Source: CAWIJJ01 sp963836405 (lineage in GTDB: Bacteria > Acidobacteriota > Terriglobia > Bryobacterales > Bryobacteraceae). From it: a stretch of 64,000 nt of DNA. The notes under the pieces were generated by a model, which had not been told where the DNA came from, searched no databases, and worked only from the letters and a program-made list of their open reading frames with translations. A program made the translations under genes and the position numbers. The first letter of the stretch is position 1. Each line of letters starts with the position of its first letter. Location: assembly GCA_963836405.1 (NCBI GenBank), contig CAWIJL010000009.1, positions 124,001-188,000 on the forward strand, read 5' to 3'. Positions 35,872 through 46,266 of the stretch are shown one piece after another.

Positions 35872-36306
35872 ATGTCCACCACAACCGCGGCCAAAGCGAA
35901 GGAGCTGACCGAAATTCTCGAGACCTGGCAGGGTCTTGAAACCGCCACAATCTCGCACACCACGGAAGTCATCGCCAAGACCAAAAACCCGCTGATCCGC
36001 CTGCTCATGGAAATCATCCGGCAGGATTCGGTGATGCACCATCGCGTGCAGCAGGTGCTGCTGGACGGGATGGAGCGCCAGGCCTTCACCCTCACTCCCG
36101 AAGAACTGGGAGACATCTGGGACATGGTGGAGAAGCACGCCGAGATGGAGAAGCAGACCATCGAGCTGGCGGAAAAGGCGCTCAAAGACTGCCGGCTGTT
36201 CGTGCAGCGCCATCTGCTCACTTACCTGATCGAGGACGAGAAGAAGCACGACCGGCTTCTCTCGCAGCTCGAAGATTTCAAACGCAACATTTATCCATAC
36301 GCATAA
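35872..36306 (+). CDS. Ferritin-like four-helix protein between dsrB and dsrL
   Basis: 144 residues from the ATG at 35872 (GGAGA 12-8 bases upstream; the ATG at 35866 is too close to it). All-helical, with acidic and histidine positions of a ferritin/rubrerythrin-like bundle: EIIRQDSVMHHRVQQ, WDMVEKHAEMEKQ, LIEDEKKHDRLLSQLEDF. The E-x-x-H spacing in EDEKKH suggests a possible di-iron site, but not all canonical ligands can be assigned by eye. It is not a standard dsr gene. Iron or oxygen protection of DsrAB, or a structural role, is possible. Intact frame. Confidence 0.65.
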   Translation: MSTTTAAKAKELTEILETWQGLETATISHTTEVIAKTKNPLIRLLMEIIRQDSVMHHRVQQVLLDGMERQAFTLTPEELGDIWDMVEKHAEMEKQTIELAEKALKDCRLFVQRHLLTYLIEDEKKHDRLLSQLEDFKRNIYPYA

Positions 36307-36315
36307 GGTCGTCCC

Positions 36316-37977
36316 ATGCCGCTTTTCAAGGAAGTGAAGAAACCCGTGATCAAGGCGGCCGCTCCGGCCGGCGGGGAAATCAGCCCGCAGCGGCCGGTTT
36401 ACGTGGCGAAAGCGCCGCCTTGCAGCGGCGGATGTCCCAGCGGCGCGGACATCCGCGGCTGGCTCACCACCATCGCCCAGGCCGAAGCGTATGGCCGCAC
36501 GATGGAAGAAGCGTACCGGATCGCATGGGGCATCATCACGGACCGCAATCCGTTTCCCGCGGTGTGCGGCCGTGTATGCCCCCACCCGTGCGAGGACGCC
36601 TGCAACCGGCGCCTGAAGGACGGCGCCATCGCGATCAACGCATTGGAACGGTACATCGGCGATTTCGGAATCGAGCAGGGGCTTACCCTCACCCGGCTTA
36701 CCAGCGAGAAGCGCACCGAGCGGATCGCGGTGGTCGGCGCCGGGCCGGCGGGGCTTTCCTGCGCCTACCAGCTGGCCCGCCGCGGCTACCCGGTGACGGT
36801 CTTCGAGGCATTCAGCCGGCCCGGCGGGATGCTTCGCTACGGCATCCCGGAGTACCGGCTGCCGCGCGAGGTGCTGGATGCCGAGATCGATCGCATCCTG
36901 GACCTCGGCGTCGCGCTGCAATGCAACGCCGTGATCGGTTCCAATGTTTCGCTCCAGCAGTTGCGCGGCGAATTCAAGGCGGTGTTCGTCGGCATCGGCG
37001 CGCATCAGGGGATCCGGCTGCGGATTCCCGGCGACGATGCGCCGAACGTCTTCACCGGAACCGAATTCCTAAACCGCGTCAACAGCGGTGAGGAGGTCCG
37101 GCTGGGCGGAAAGGTGCTCGTGATCGGCGGCGGCGACACTGCCATCGACTCGGCCCGCGTCAGCAAGCGGCTGGGCGCGGACGTCACCATCGTGTACCGC
37201 CGCTCGCGGTCCGAAATGCCCGCCATCAAACCGGAAGTGGACGGCGCGCTCGAGGAGGGTATCGACATCCGCTTCCTGACCGCGCCCGTCGAGGTCCTTC
37301 GGGAGAACGGCGTGGCTACGGGTCTTCGCTGCGTCCAGATGGACCTGGGCGCGCCGGATGCCTCCGGCCGGCCGCGGCCGGTGGCGCGCCCGGGTTCCGA
37401 ATTCGACCTGGAAGCGACCACCATCATCGCCGCCATCAGCCAGCAGCCGCAGTTGAACGGCCTGGACGTGGTGCGCAGCGGGGCGCAATGGATCCAGACG
37501 GACAATGCCGCCGTTCCCGGCATGGAAGGCGTGTTCGCTGGAGGCGACGGGGTGGAATTGGGACTGGTGACAATCGCCATCGCCCAGGGCCGGTTTGCCG
37601 CCGAGGCCATCGACGCGTGGGTGCACGGCAAGACCCTCGACAAGCCCGCTCCCGTCCCCTGCATCGGCGCCGACCGCGTGAAACTCGACTGGTACCAGCC
37701 GGCCGAGCGTCACGAGCGCGCGCAGGTGCCGGTGGCGGAACGCGCTCCTGAGACCGAAGTCGAATCAGGTCTGGATGAAACCGCGGCGCTCGAAGAGGCC
37801 AAGCGGTGCATGTCCTGCGGGATGTGCATGGACTGCGAAACCTGTTGGATGTACTGCACCAACAACTGCTTCGCAAAGCTTCCCAAGGGAGAGCATTACA
37901 AAGTGAAGCTGGAGCTGTGCAACGGCTGCAAGAAGTGCGCCGACGCATGCCCCTGTGGCTATATCGAAATGAATTGA
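36316..37977 (+). CDS. dsrL: DsrL-like NAD(P)H oxidoreductase (iron-sulfur flavoprotein)
   Basis: 553 residues, intact. GltD-like order: N-terminal Fe-S region (CSGGCPSGADIRGW, CGRVCPHPCEDACNRRL), FAD loop VVGAGPAGLSCAYQLARRG, NAD(P) loop VLVIGGGDTAIDSARVS, EGVFAGGDGVELGLVT, and a C-terminal double ferredoxin region (CMSCGMCMDCETCWMYCTNN, CNGCKKCADACPCG). DsrL couples DsrAB to NAD(P)H. It is shorter than the approximately 650-residue DsrL of purple sulfur oxidizers, which suits the second DsrL group linked to reducing or disproportionating organisms; that assignment needs a tree. It lies between the ferritin-like gene and dsrC. Confidence 0.88.
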   Translation: MPLFKEVKKPVIKAAAPAGGEISPQRPVYVAKAPPCSGGCPSGADIRGWLTTIAQAEAYGRTMEEAYRIAWGIITDRNPFPAVCGRVCPHPCEDACNRRLKDGAIAINALERYIGDFGIEQGLTLTRLTSEKRTERIAVVGAGPAGLSCAYQLARRGYPVTVFEAFSRPGGMLRYGIPEYRLPREVLDAEIDRILDLGVALQCNAVIGSNVSLQQLRGEFKAVFVGIGAHQGIRLRIPGDDAPNVFTGTEFLNRVNSGEEVRLGGKVLVIGGGDTAIDSARVSKRLGADVTIVYRRSRSEMPAIKPEVDGALEEGIDIRFLTAPVEVLRENGVATGLRCVQMDLGAPDASGRPRPVARPGSEFDLEATTIIAAISQQPQLNGLDVVRSGAQWIQTDNAAVPGMEGVFAGGDGVELGLVTIAIAQGRFAAEAIDAWVHGKTLDKPAPVPCIGADRVKLDWYQPAERHERAQVPVAERAPETEVESGLDETAALEEAKRCMSCGMCMDCETCWMYCTNNCFAKLPKGEHYKVKLELCNGCKKCADACPCGYIEMN

Positions 37978-37999
37978 CAAGATCGGGAGGTAACGTACA

Positions 38000-38317
38000 G
38001 TGCCAGTATTTGAAGCCAACGGCAAGACATACGACGTGGACGAAGACGGTTTCCTGCAGGAGCCGGGAATCTGGAACCAGACGGTCGCTTGTGATTTCGC
38101 GATCTCGGAGGGAGTGGCGGAACTTACCGAGAACCACTGGAAGGTCATCAACTACCTGAGGAACTACTATCTCCAGTTCGGCATCGCCCCCATGATCCGG
38201 AAGCTGTGCAAGGAGACGGGGTTCAAGCTGAACGAGATTTACCAGTTGTTTCCCTCGGGTCCCGCCAAGGGAGCCTGCAAATTGGCCGGGCTGCCGAAAC
38301 CGACCGGCTGCGTCTAG
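38000..38317 (+). CDS. dsrC: DsrC sulfur carrier protein
   Basis: 105 residues from a GTG start with GGGAGG ten bases upstream. Full-length DsrC: DEDGFLQEPGIWNQTVA, NHWKVINYLRNYYLQFG, KLCKETGFKLNEIYQLFPSG and the C-terminal arm GACKLAGLPKPTGCV. Both conserved cysteines of the arm are present: the penultimate Cys and the one ten residues earlier. They form the trisulfide with sulfite-derived sulfur. It is therefore a functional DsrC, not a TusE- or RspA-like variant. It precedes the RsbRD_N-like gene and dsrM. Confidence 0.96.
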   Translation: MPVFEANGKTYDVDEDGFLQEPGIWNQTVACDFAISEGVAELTENHWKVINYLRNYYLQFGIAPMIRKLCKETGFKLNEIYQLFPSGPAKGACKLAGLPKPTGCV

Positions 38318-38336
38318 CCGGCCGCCTGGGGGGCAC

Positions 38337-38822
38337 ATGCAGACCAGGGAAGCCATCGCATCGCAGTGGCTCGAGCGGGTGCTGCGCACGTACCCGGTGG
38401 AGACCGCCACGTTTTTGGCGCACGAAAGGGACCCCTTCCGCAACCCGGTGGGCCACGCTCTGAAGCGGGGACTGCAGACGCTCCTCGATGAAGTTCTGCT
38501 GACCATGAATGCGGAGCGCCTGTCGGACGCGCTGGAATCCATCATTCAGATCCGGGCCGTGCAGGATTGCTCCCCAGCGAAGGCCCTGGAATTTCTGTTC
38601 CAGCTCAAGCCCATCCTGCGGCAATTCGATTCGGCGGGCGAGTGCGACCTGCTCTGCTCCCGGGTCGACGAAGTGGCCCTGCGGGCTTTCGACATTTACA
38701 TGAAGTGCCGCGAGCGGATTTTTCAGGCCAGGGCCAACGAGGCCCGGCGCCGTGTGTACGTGCTGGAACGCCGGTTCGGAGAGTGCGAACCGGCGGTCTG
38801 GCAGGAGCGAGGTGCAAAGTGA
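38337..38822 (+). CDS. RsbRD_N-like helical protein upstream of dsrM
   Basis: 161 residues, helical throughout: LERVLRTYPVETATFLAHER, RNPVGHALKRGLQTLLDEVL, IIQIRAVQDCSPAKALEF, YMKCRERIFQARANEARRR. It resembles the N-terminal domain of RsbR/RsbRD-type sensors (PF14361), and a similar gene often precedes dsrM in sulfate reducers. The stop overlaps the dsrM GTG, so translation is coupled. Possibly a chaperone or sensor for DsrMKJOP. Function unknown. Confidence 0.75.
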   Translation: MQTREAIASQWLERVLRTYPVETATFLAHERDPFRNPVGHALKRGLQTLLDEVLLTMNAERLSDALESIIQIRAVQDCSPAKALEFLFQLKPILRQFDSAGECDLLCSRVDEVALRAFDIYMKCRERIFQARANEARRRVYVLERRFGECEPAVWQERGAK

Positions 38823-39814
38823 CAAAGCTGTTCGGAGCGGCGGCCGGCGTGGCGGCCATCGCGGCGCTGGCGGCGGCCGCTGGAAGCCTGCAGGGTGGCG
38901 ACACTGCCATTGCCATCTGGCTTCCGTACTTTGCCTTCGCGGCCCTGCTGCTCGGCCTGAGCTGGCGGGTGATCCGGTGGGCGCGGGCGCCGGTGCCGTT
39001 TCGGATTCCCACCGTGTGCGGACAGCAGAAGTCGCTGCCCTGGATCAAGACCTCGTGGCTCGAGAGCCCTTATACGACGGCGGGCGCCGCGGCGCGGATG
39101 GCGCTCGAGGTCCTGACATTCCGCAGCCTCTTCCGCAATACACGGTCGCGCCTGGAGGACGGGCCGCGCGTCATTCAGCGTGAGGCGAAGTGGCTGTGGC
39201 TGGGGGCCATCGCGTTTCACTGGTCGCTGCTCATCGTGATCCTGCGCCACCTTCGCTTCTTCGTCGAACCGGTGCCGGCGGTGGCGCGATGGCTGGATCA
39301 ACTGGACGGATTCTTCCAGGTCGGCGCGCCGGTGCTCTACCTGACCGACATCGCGCTGCTGGCGGCCCTGACTTTCCTGTTGCAACGAAGGCTGAGGGAG
39401 CCGGCCATTCGCATCATCTCGCTTTTCACCGATTACTTCGCCCTGCTTCTGCTGCTCGGAATCGCGGGTTCGGGCGTATGGATGCGATATTTCGCGAGGG
39501 CCGATGCCGTGGCGGTGAAGCAGCTCGCGATCTCGCTCACCGTCTTTTCTCCAACCCTGCCACAGAACCTGTCGCCCTGGTTCTTCGCTCACCTGGGACT
39601 GGTCTGCGCGCTGGCGATTTACCTGCCGTTCAGCAAGCTGGTGCACATGGGCGGCATTTTCCTGAGCCCCACGCGCAACCTGGCCAACAACAATCGCATG
39701 CAGCGGCACGTCAACCCGTGGAACTACCCGGTCAAGGTCCACACCTACGAAGAATGGGAGGACGAATTCCGGGAAAAGATCGAGGCGGCCGGACTGCCGG
39801 TCGAAAGGCGCTGA
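38819..39814 (+). CDS. dsrM: DsrMKJOP membrane cytochrome b subunit DsrM
   Basis: 331 residues from a GTG inside the end of the previous gene (GTGA overlap). About six membrane segments (GAAAGVAAIAALAAAAG, WLPYFAFAALLLGLSW, WLWLGAIAFHWSLLIVIL, YLTDIALLAALTFLL, YFALLLLLGIAGSGVW, FFAHLGLVCALAIYL) with histidines in two of the later ones for b hemes, as in NarI-type subunits. DsrM exchanges electrons with menaquinone and with DsrK. Intact frame. Confidence 0.93.
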   Translation: MTKLFGAAAGVAAIAALAAAAGSLQGGDTAIAIWLPYFAFAALLLGLSWRVIRWARAPVPFRIPTVCGQQKSLPWIKTSWLESPYTTAGAAARMALEVLTFRSLFRNTRSRLEDGPRVIQREAKWLWLGAIAFHWSLLIVILRHLRFFVEPVPAVARWLDQLDGFFQVGAPVLYLTDIALLAALTFLLQRRLREPAIRIISLFTDYFALLLLLGIAGSGVWMRYFARADAVAVKQLAISLTVFSPTLPQNLSPWFFAHLGLVCALAIYLPFSKLVHMGGIFLSPTRNLANNNRMQRHVNPWNYPVKVHTYEEWEDEFREKIEAAGLPVERR

Positions 39815-39817
39815 TTC

Positions 39818-41421
<1,604 letters not shown>

Positions 41422-41429
<8 letters not shown>

Positions 41430-41821
41430 CCGCATCCCAATCTATTCCGGCCTGGCCATCTTTCTGGCGCTGATGACGTTTCCGGCCTGGCACAACCTCT
41501 CCGCGCGCGTCTCGGCGAAGGGTCCCGAGGTGCGCCTGCCGGTGCGCGAAAAGCAATGCGTCGCCTCGCGAGAGTACATGCGCGCCTCCCACATGGACCT
41601 GCTGCTCGGCTGGCGCGAGAAGGTGGTGCGCACCGGCGTCCGCGACTACGTTGCCCCGGGCGGCACTCATTACAACATGAGCCTGACCCCCACATGCCTC
41701 GAACAATGCCACGCGGGCCAAAGCCGATTTCTGCGACCGCTGCCACACCTACGCGGCCGTCTCGCTTTCCTGTTGGGATTGCCACCTCGATAACAAGCCG
41801 GTGCTGAGGGTATCGCGATGA
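41422..41821 (+). CDS. dsrJ: DsrMKJOP triheme cytochrome c DsrJ (one frameshift)
   Basis: About 132 residues after repair. An N-terminal uncleaved signal/anchor (IPIYSGLAIFLALMTFPAW) precedes a periplasmic domain with three heme sites: CLEQCH, CDRCH and CWDCH. The last two appear only after removing a surplus G from the GGG run at 41715-41717, which restores HAAKADFCDRCHTYAAVSL. An extra cysteine in EKQCVASREYM could be the unusual His/Cys heme ligand known in DsrJ. Stop at 41819-41821 overlaps the dsrO ATG. Periplasmic side of the complex. Confidence 0.9.
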
Positions 41822-42543
41822 TCATCTCCAGGCAGGTCTTCTTGCGCATGAGCGGCCTTTCGTGTCTCGCCGCCGTGGCCCGGAAGGCGATCGGCGCCAT
41901 CACCGGCCCGCGCTGGGCCATGGCCATCGACGTGGCCAAGTGCGCTCAGCAGGGCGACTGCACCAAGCTGCATCGCGGCCTGCCACCAAGACGCATAACG
42001 TTCCCGCCATTGACGTGCGCGCGCACGAGGTGCGGTGGATCTGGAAAGAGCCGGTGGCGCGCGCGTTCCCCGCGCAGGTGGACCAATACTCTTCCCTGCG
42101 CGCAGCCCCCGCCATGATGCTGTGCAACCAGTGCGACGATCCGCCGTGCGTGCGGGTCTGCCCCACCGGGGCCACTTTGAAACGCGAAGACGGCATCGTG
42201 GCCATGGACTGGCACCGCTGTATCGGCTGCCGCTACTGCATGGCCGCCTGCCCGTACGGCTCGCGCAGCTTCAACTGGACGGACCCGCGCCCGTATATCA
42301 GGAACCCCGAGCCCGAGTTTCCGACGCGCACCAAGGGCGTGGTGGAAAAGTGCACCTTCTGCACGGAGCGTCTTGCCAGGGGCCAGCGTGCCGGCGTGCG
42401 TCGAGGTCTGTCCCGCCAAGGCGCTGGTCTTCGGAAATCTCGCCGATCCCCATTCTCCGATTCGCCAACTGCTCGCGTCGCGGCGGCACATCCGGCGGCG
42501 GCCGGAACTGGGGACTGGCCCGGCCGTCTATTACATCGTTTAA
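41818..42543 (+). CDS. dsrO: DsrMKJOP periplasmic ferredoxin subunit DsrO (three frameshifts)
   Basis: About 240 residues after repair. The N-terminus (ISRQVFLRMSGLSCLAAVA) is a signal region, with an Arg pair less clear than in a typical Tat signal. Repairs: surplus C near 41968 (restores TKCIAACHQDHNVPAIDVR after a second surplus base near 41993) and one surplus base near 42387-42390 (PACVEVCPAKALVFGNLADP). Ferredoxin motifs: CAQQGDCTKC, CNQCDDPPCVRVCPTGA, CIGCRYCMAACPYG, CTFC. DsrO passes electrons between DsrJ and DsrP in the periplasm. Ends VYYIV at TAA 42541-42543. Confidence 0.9.
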
Positions 42544-42552
42544 GGACCCGCC

Positions 42553-43752
42553 ATGTTCATGATTGAAAAGGCACTCGCGGGCAGCCGGAGATACTGGTTC
42601 TGGATCGCCGGACTGGCGGTCGTCCTGGCCATCGGCTTCGCCTGTTACTTTCGCCAGTTGCAGGAAGGACTGGCGATCACCGGCCTCAGCCGGGATGTTA
42701 CCTGGGGCCTGTACATCGCGCAGTTCACATTTCTGGTGGGAGTTGCGGCGTCGGCCGTGATGGTCGTGCTTCCTTATTACCTGCACAATTTCAAGGCATT
42801 CGCGCGTGTAACCATACTCGGCGAGTTCCTGGCCGTCGCCGCCGTGATCATGTGCATGCTGTTCATCTTCGTGGATATGGGGCAGCCTACGCGCGTGCTC
42901 AACGTGCTGCTCTATCCCACGCCTCACTCCATGATGTTCTGGGACATGATCTCGCTGGGCGGATACCTGGTGTTGAACGCGGTGATCGCGCTGGTGACGC
43001 TCCGCGCCGAACGGGAAGGCGTGGTGCCGCCGCGATGGATCAGGCCCATCATCTTCCTTTCCATCCCATGGGCGGTCAGCATCCACACCGTGACCGCTTT
43101 CCTCTATAGCGGTCTGCCGGGCCGCCCGCTCTGGCTCACCGCCATCCTGGCCCCTCGCTTCCTCGCTTCCGCCTTCGCCTCCGGTCCGGCGCTGCTGATC
43201 CTGCTGTGCCTGCTGATCGGGCGCGTCACACGCTTCTCCGTCGCCCGCGAAGCCGATTCAGAAGCTCGCGATCATCGTCACCTACGCGATGGTGATCAGC
43301 GTCTTCTTCGTGCTCATGGAGTTCTTTACCGCCTTCTATAGCCGGATACCCGATCACACCGAATCGCTGCGCTACATGTTTGCCGGCCTGGACGGGCACA
43401 CGGGGCTGGCGCCGTGGATGTGGTCCTCCATGCTGCTGGGCGGCGCGTCGCTGGTCCTGCTGCTGGTTCCCCGCTACCGTCAGAACGAAAAACTGCTGGC
43501 GGTCGGCGTGCGGAATGGTGTTTCTTTCGCTCTGGATCGACAAGGGAATCGGTCTCATCGTGGCAGGCTTCGTCCCCTCGCCGGTGGGCGCCGTCACCGA
43601 GTACGCACCCTCGCTGCCGGAGGCGCTCATCGCCCTGGCTATCTGGGCGGCAGGGTCGCTGATCCTGACGGTGCTGTACAAGATCGCGCTTTCGGTTCGC
43701 GAGCAGCCGGTGCTCTCGCCAGCAGGCGCGGCAAGGTCGGGAGCATCCATGA
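42553..43752 (+). CDS. dsrP: DsrMKJOP NrfD-like membrane subunit DsrP (frameshifted)
   Basis: About 399 residues after repair, with ten or so membrane segments of the NrfD/PsrC family (WFWIAGLAVVLAIGFACYF, YIAQFTFLVGVAASAVMVV, LGGYLVLNAVIALVTLR). Repairs: a surplus T at 43257-43258 restores QKLAIIVTYAMVISVFFVL; a surplus G near 43507 restores GMVFLSLWIDKGIGLIVAG. A third surplus base before 43745 would give a stop at 43750-43752 that overlaps the next ATG, which fits gene spacing elsewhere; this last point is inferred. DsrP is the quinone-reactive periplasmic-side membrane subunit. Confidence 0.88.
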
Positions 43753-45179
43753 AACCCCGGCTCAACGAAGACTGGCTGGCGGTCTGGCTCGGCCTGTTCG
43801 ATTTTCGCGTTGTCACTGGCCACTTTCTTCGGCGTGGACTACTCGGGTGGGCGGTCACCACCTCCGTCTGGACCAGTCCGTGGAAGTCGCTGGCGCCGGC
43901 CTCCAAGACGTACGGCCTGTCCGGGGCTCGTCTCGCTGCTGCTGACGTATGTGTTCCTGCTGGCCGTCACCGGCATCGGTGCCCGGTCGCTCGGCCTGCC
44001 GCTCAAACGATTCGCCGAAGGGTTTCACGGCCGTCTTCGCCGCTTCCTATCTTTCCTGGATTCGTCGGCAGTTGGGCGTACATCGCCGCAACTCCGGATA
44101 AACGCGCCGCGTTTCATATCGGCTGGTCCATGAACCTGACCAACGAAGCGGGCTTCATCGTGGCCCTGCTCGTCGGGCTGGTGGTCGGCAATTTCTTTCC
44201 CGCGCTCGCGGGCGCGATGAAGGACGCGATCCGCCCGGAACTCTACATCAAGACCGCGATCGTCATCCTGGGCGGGTTCCTGGGCGTCACCGCGGCCGAA
44301 CAGCTCGGACTCGCCACCAGCGTGATGTTCCGCGGGATTTGCGCGATCGTCGAAGCCTACCTCATTTATTGGGCGGTGGTGTACTACATCGCGCGCCGGT
44401 ACTTCCGCTTCAGCCGGGAGTGGTCCGCTGCCGCTCGCCTCCGGCATTTCCATCTGCGGCGTCTCGGCGGCCATCGCCACCGGCTCCGCCATCGCGCCCG
44501 GCCTGTCGTTCCGGTGATGGTCTCTTCGCTGGTGGTCGTGTTCGCCGTGATGGAATTGCTGCTGCTGCCGTTCCTGGCCCAGACGTTCCTGTCGGGCGAG
44601 CCGATGGTGGCCGGAGCCTGGATGGGCCTGGCAGTCAAGACCGACGGCGCCGCCGTCACCAGCGGCGCGGTGGCCGACGCGCTGATCCGCGCCAAAGCGC
44701 TGGCCGATTTCGGCATCGAATACAAGCCCGGCTGGATCATGGGCGTCACCACCACCGTCAAGGTCTTCATCGACGTCTTCATCGGCATCTGGGCCTTCGT
44801 GCTGGCCTGGATCTGGTCGGCCAAAATCGATCCCAAGCGCGGCGAGAAAGTGAAGGCCATCGAGATCTGGGAGCGTTTTCCGAAATTCGTCCTGGGCTAC
44901 ATCGCCACCTTCGGTTTCGTCCTGGCGATCGGCCTTCTGGCGCCCGCGCTGGTGCCCAAGGCGAAGGCTGCCATGTCGCAGGCCAACGTTTTCCGCGGCA
45001 TTTTTTTCGTGATGACCTTCTTCACCATCGGCGTGGTTTCCGACTTCCGCAAGCTGTGGCAGGAGGGAATCGGCAGGCTCGCCCTGGTTTACGTTCTTTG
45101 CCTGTTCGGGTTTATCATCTGGATCGGACTGGCAATTTCGTGGATCTTCTTCCACGGCGTGAAACCGCCGGTCGTATAA
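43749..45179 (+). CDS. YeiH/UPF0324-type putative sulfur-anion exporter (about seven frameshifts)
   Basis: About 475 residues after repair. Restored segments read LSLATFFGVD, LGWAVTTSVW, SLLLTYVFLLAV, VGSWAYIAATPDKRAAF and the family hallmark ASGISICGVSAAIATGSAI, then intact helices to 45179 (PVVPVMVSSLVVVFAVMELL, KTDGAAVTSGAVADALI). Indels: surplus G near 43800, missing C near 43842, surplus G 43923-43926, surplus T 44023-44025, surplus C near 44063, and a compensating pair near 44425 and 44505. The family is annotated as putative sulfate exporter. Its position directly after dsrP supports a sulfur-anion role. Confidence 0.8.
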   Translation: MKPRLNEDWLAVWLGLFDFRVVTGHFLRRGLLGWAVTTSVWTSPWKSLAPASKTYGLSGARLAAADVCVPAGRHRHRCPVARPAAQTIRRRVSRPSSPLPIFPGFVGSWAYIAATPDKRAAFHIGWSMNLTNEAGFIVALLVGLVVGNFFPALAGAMKDAIRPELYIKTAIVILGGFLGVTAAEQLGLATSVMFRGICAIVEAYLIYWAVVYYIARRYFRFSREWSAAARLRHFHLRRLGGHRHRLRHRARPVVPVMVSSLVVVFAVMELLLLPFLAQTFLSGEPMVAGAWMGLAVKTDGAAVTSGAVADALIRAKALADFGIEYKPGWIMGVTTTVKVFIDVFIGIWAFVLAWIWSAKIDPKRGEKVKAIEIWERFPKFVLGYIATFGFVLAIGLLAPALVPKAKAAMSQANVFRGIFFVMTFFTIGVVSDFRKLWQEGIGRLALVYVLCLFGFIIWIGLAISWIFFHGVKPPVV

Positions 45180-45188
45180 GGATGTGCG

Positions 45189-45359
45189 ATGCAACAGAAG
45201 CAGCCCGAAAAAGCGCCGAAACTCTCCGAAGAACTCCAGAAGATGGAATACGAGCCCCTGCTCCCGATCGAAAAGAAGCTGGTGACGTGGAGCGTGCTGC
45301 TGGGCCTGTTCCTGCTCGCGACCCTGGTGTGGATCGACCACGCCTTCTTCCGCACTTAA
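45189..45359 (+). CDS. 56-residue single-helix membrane peptide
   Basis: Starts at ATG 45189 with AAGGATG nearby and ends at TAA 45357-45359. A charged N-terminus (QQKQPEKAPKLSEELQ) precedes one transmembrane helix (TWSVLLGLFLLATLVWI) and a short tail. It is in the same orientation and tightly packed between the YeiH-like and TSUP genes, which argues that it is real. Possibly a small subunit of one of these transporters. No family recognised. Confidence 0.6.
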   Translation: MQQKQPEKAPKLSEELQKMEYEPLLPIEKKLVTWSVLLGLFLLATLVWIDHAFFRT

Positions 45360-45372
45360 CCGAGGCGGACCC

Positions 45373-46266
45373 ATGCGTTTCCCGATCTCCGGCGTCGAGT
45401 GCCCCGTCTGGCTGCCCCCGGGCGTAGCCTTCCTGGTGGCGCTGCTGGCGACCCCGGCGGGAATATCGGGAGCTTTTCTCCTCATCCCTTTCCAGATGAC
45501 CGTCCTCGGTTTTGTGAGCCCCGCGGTCACGCCCACGAACCTGCTCTATAACATCGTTGCGGTCCCGGGCGGTGTGGCAGGATATATCAGGGACCATCGC
45601 GTGGTCTGGCCCATCGCCTGGACGATTTGCGCCGGATCCGTGCCGGGTGTCGTGCTGGGAGCGATTATCCGTATCCGCTACCTGCCCGATCCGCACTACT
45701 GGCGTCTCTTTGTGGGATGCGTGCTTCTGTACCTTGGCGCGAGTCTGCTGCGCGATGGCTGGCGAAGGCGCGGCGCGCGGCGCGCCCCGGTTGCGGCCCT
45801 ATCCACAGAGACCCTGCGCGCATCCGCTAGCCGGATCGATTTCGAGTTTCAGGAAAGGCGCTACGCATTCAAGCCGGCGGTGCTCGCCGCCGTCGCGCTG
45901 CTGGTCGGGGTGGCGGGCGGGATTTACGGAGTGGGCGGGGGCGCTATGATTGCACCCTTCGCCCTGACGATTCTGGAGCTCCCGGTTCACAGCGTGGCCG
46001 GGGCGGCGCTGGTGGGCACGCTGGCCACGTCGATTGCGGGAGTCGCCACCTTCGCGGTTATCGGCGCTTCGGCTGCCATTGCCGGCGTGGGCCCGGACTG
46101 GACGCTCGGGCTGCTGTTCGGCGCCGGCGGGCTGGCCGGAAGCTATTTCGGGGCGCGCATTCAGAAACGCATTCCGGAACAATGGATTCGGCTGTTCCTG
46201 GGAATTCTGCTGACCGCGCTGGCGGCGAACTACATCGGGCGATCCGTGCTGGAAGGCAGGTCATGA
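45373..46266 (+). CDS. TauE/SafE (TSUP) family permease 3
   Basis: 297 residues, intact. About eight membrane segments with the TSUP hallmarks (GISGAFLLIPFQ with PTNLLYNIVAVPGGVAGY in repeat one; GGIYGVGGGAMIAPFALTIL in repeat two). It is of a different subtype from the two TSUP proteins at 18-20.5 kb. Its stop overlaps the porin ATG. It lies in the tail of the dsr operon, so it may move sulfite, thiosulfate or a related anion. Substrate not readable. Confidence 0.85.
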   Translation: MRFPISGVECPVWLPPGVAFLVALLATPAGISGAFLLIPFQMTVLGFVSPAVTPTNLLYNIVAVPGGVAGYIRDHRVVWPIAWTICAGSVPGVVLGAIIRIRYLPDPHYWRLFVGCVLLYLGASLLRDGWRRRGARRAPVAALSTETLRASASRIDFEFQERRYAFKPAVLAAVALLVGVAGGIYGVGGGAMIAPFALTILELPVHSVAGAALVGTLATSIAGVATFAVIGASAAIAGVGPDWTLGLLFGAGGLAGSYFGARIQKRIPEQWIRLFLGILLTALAANYIGRSVLEGRS

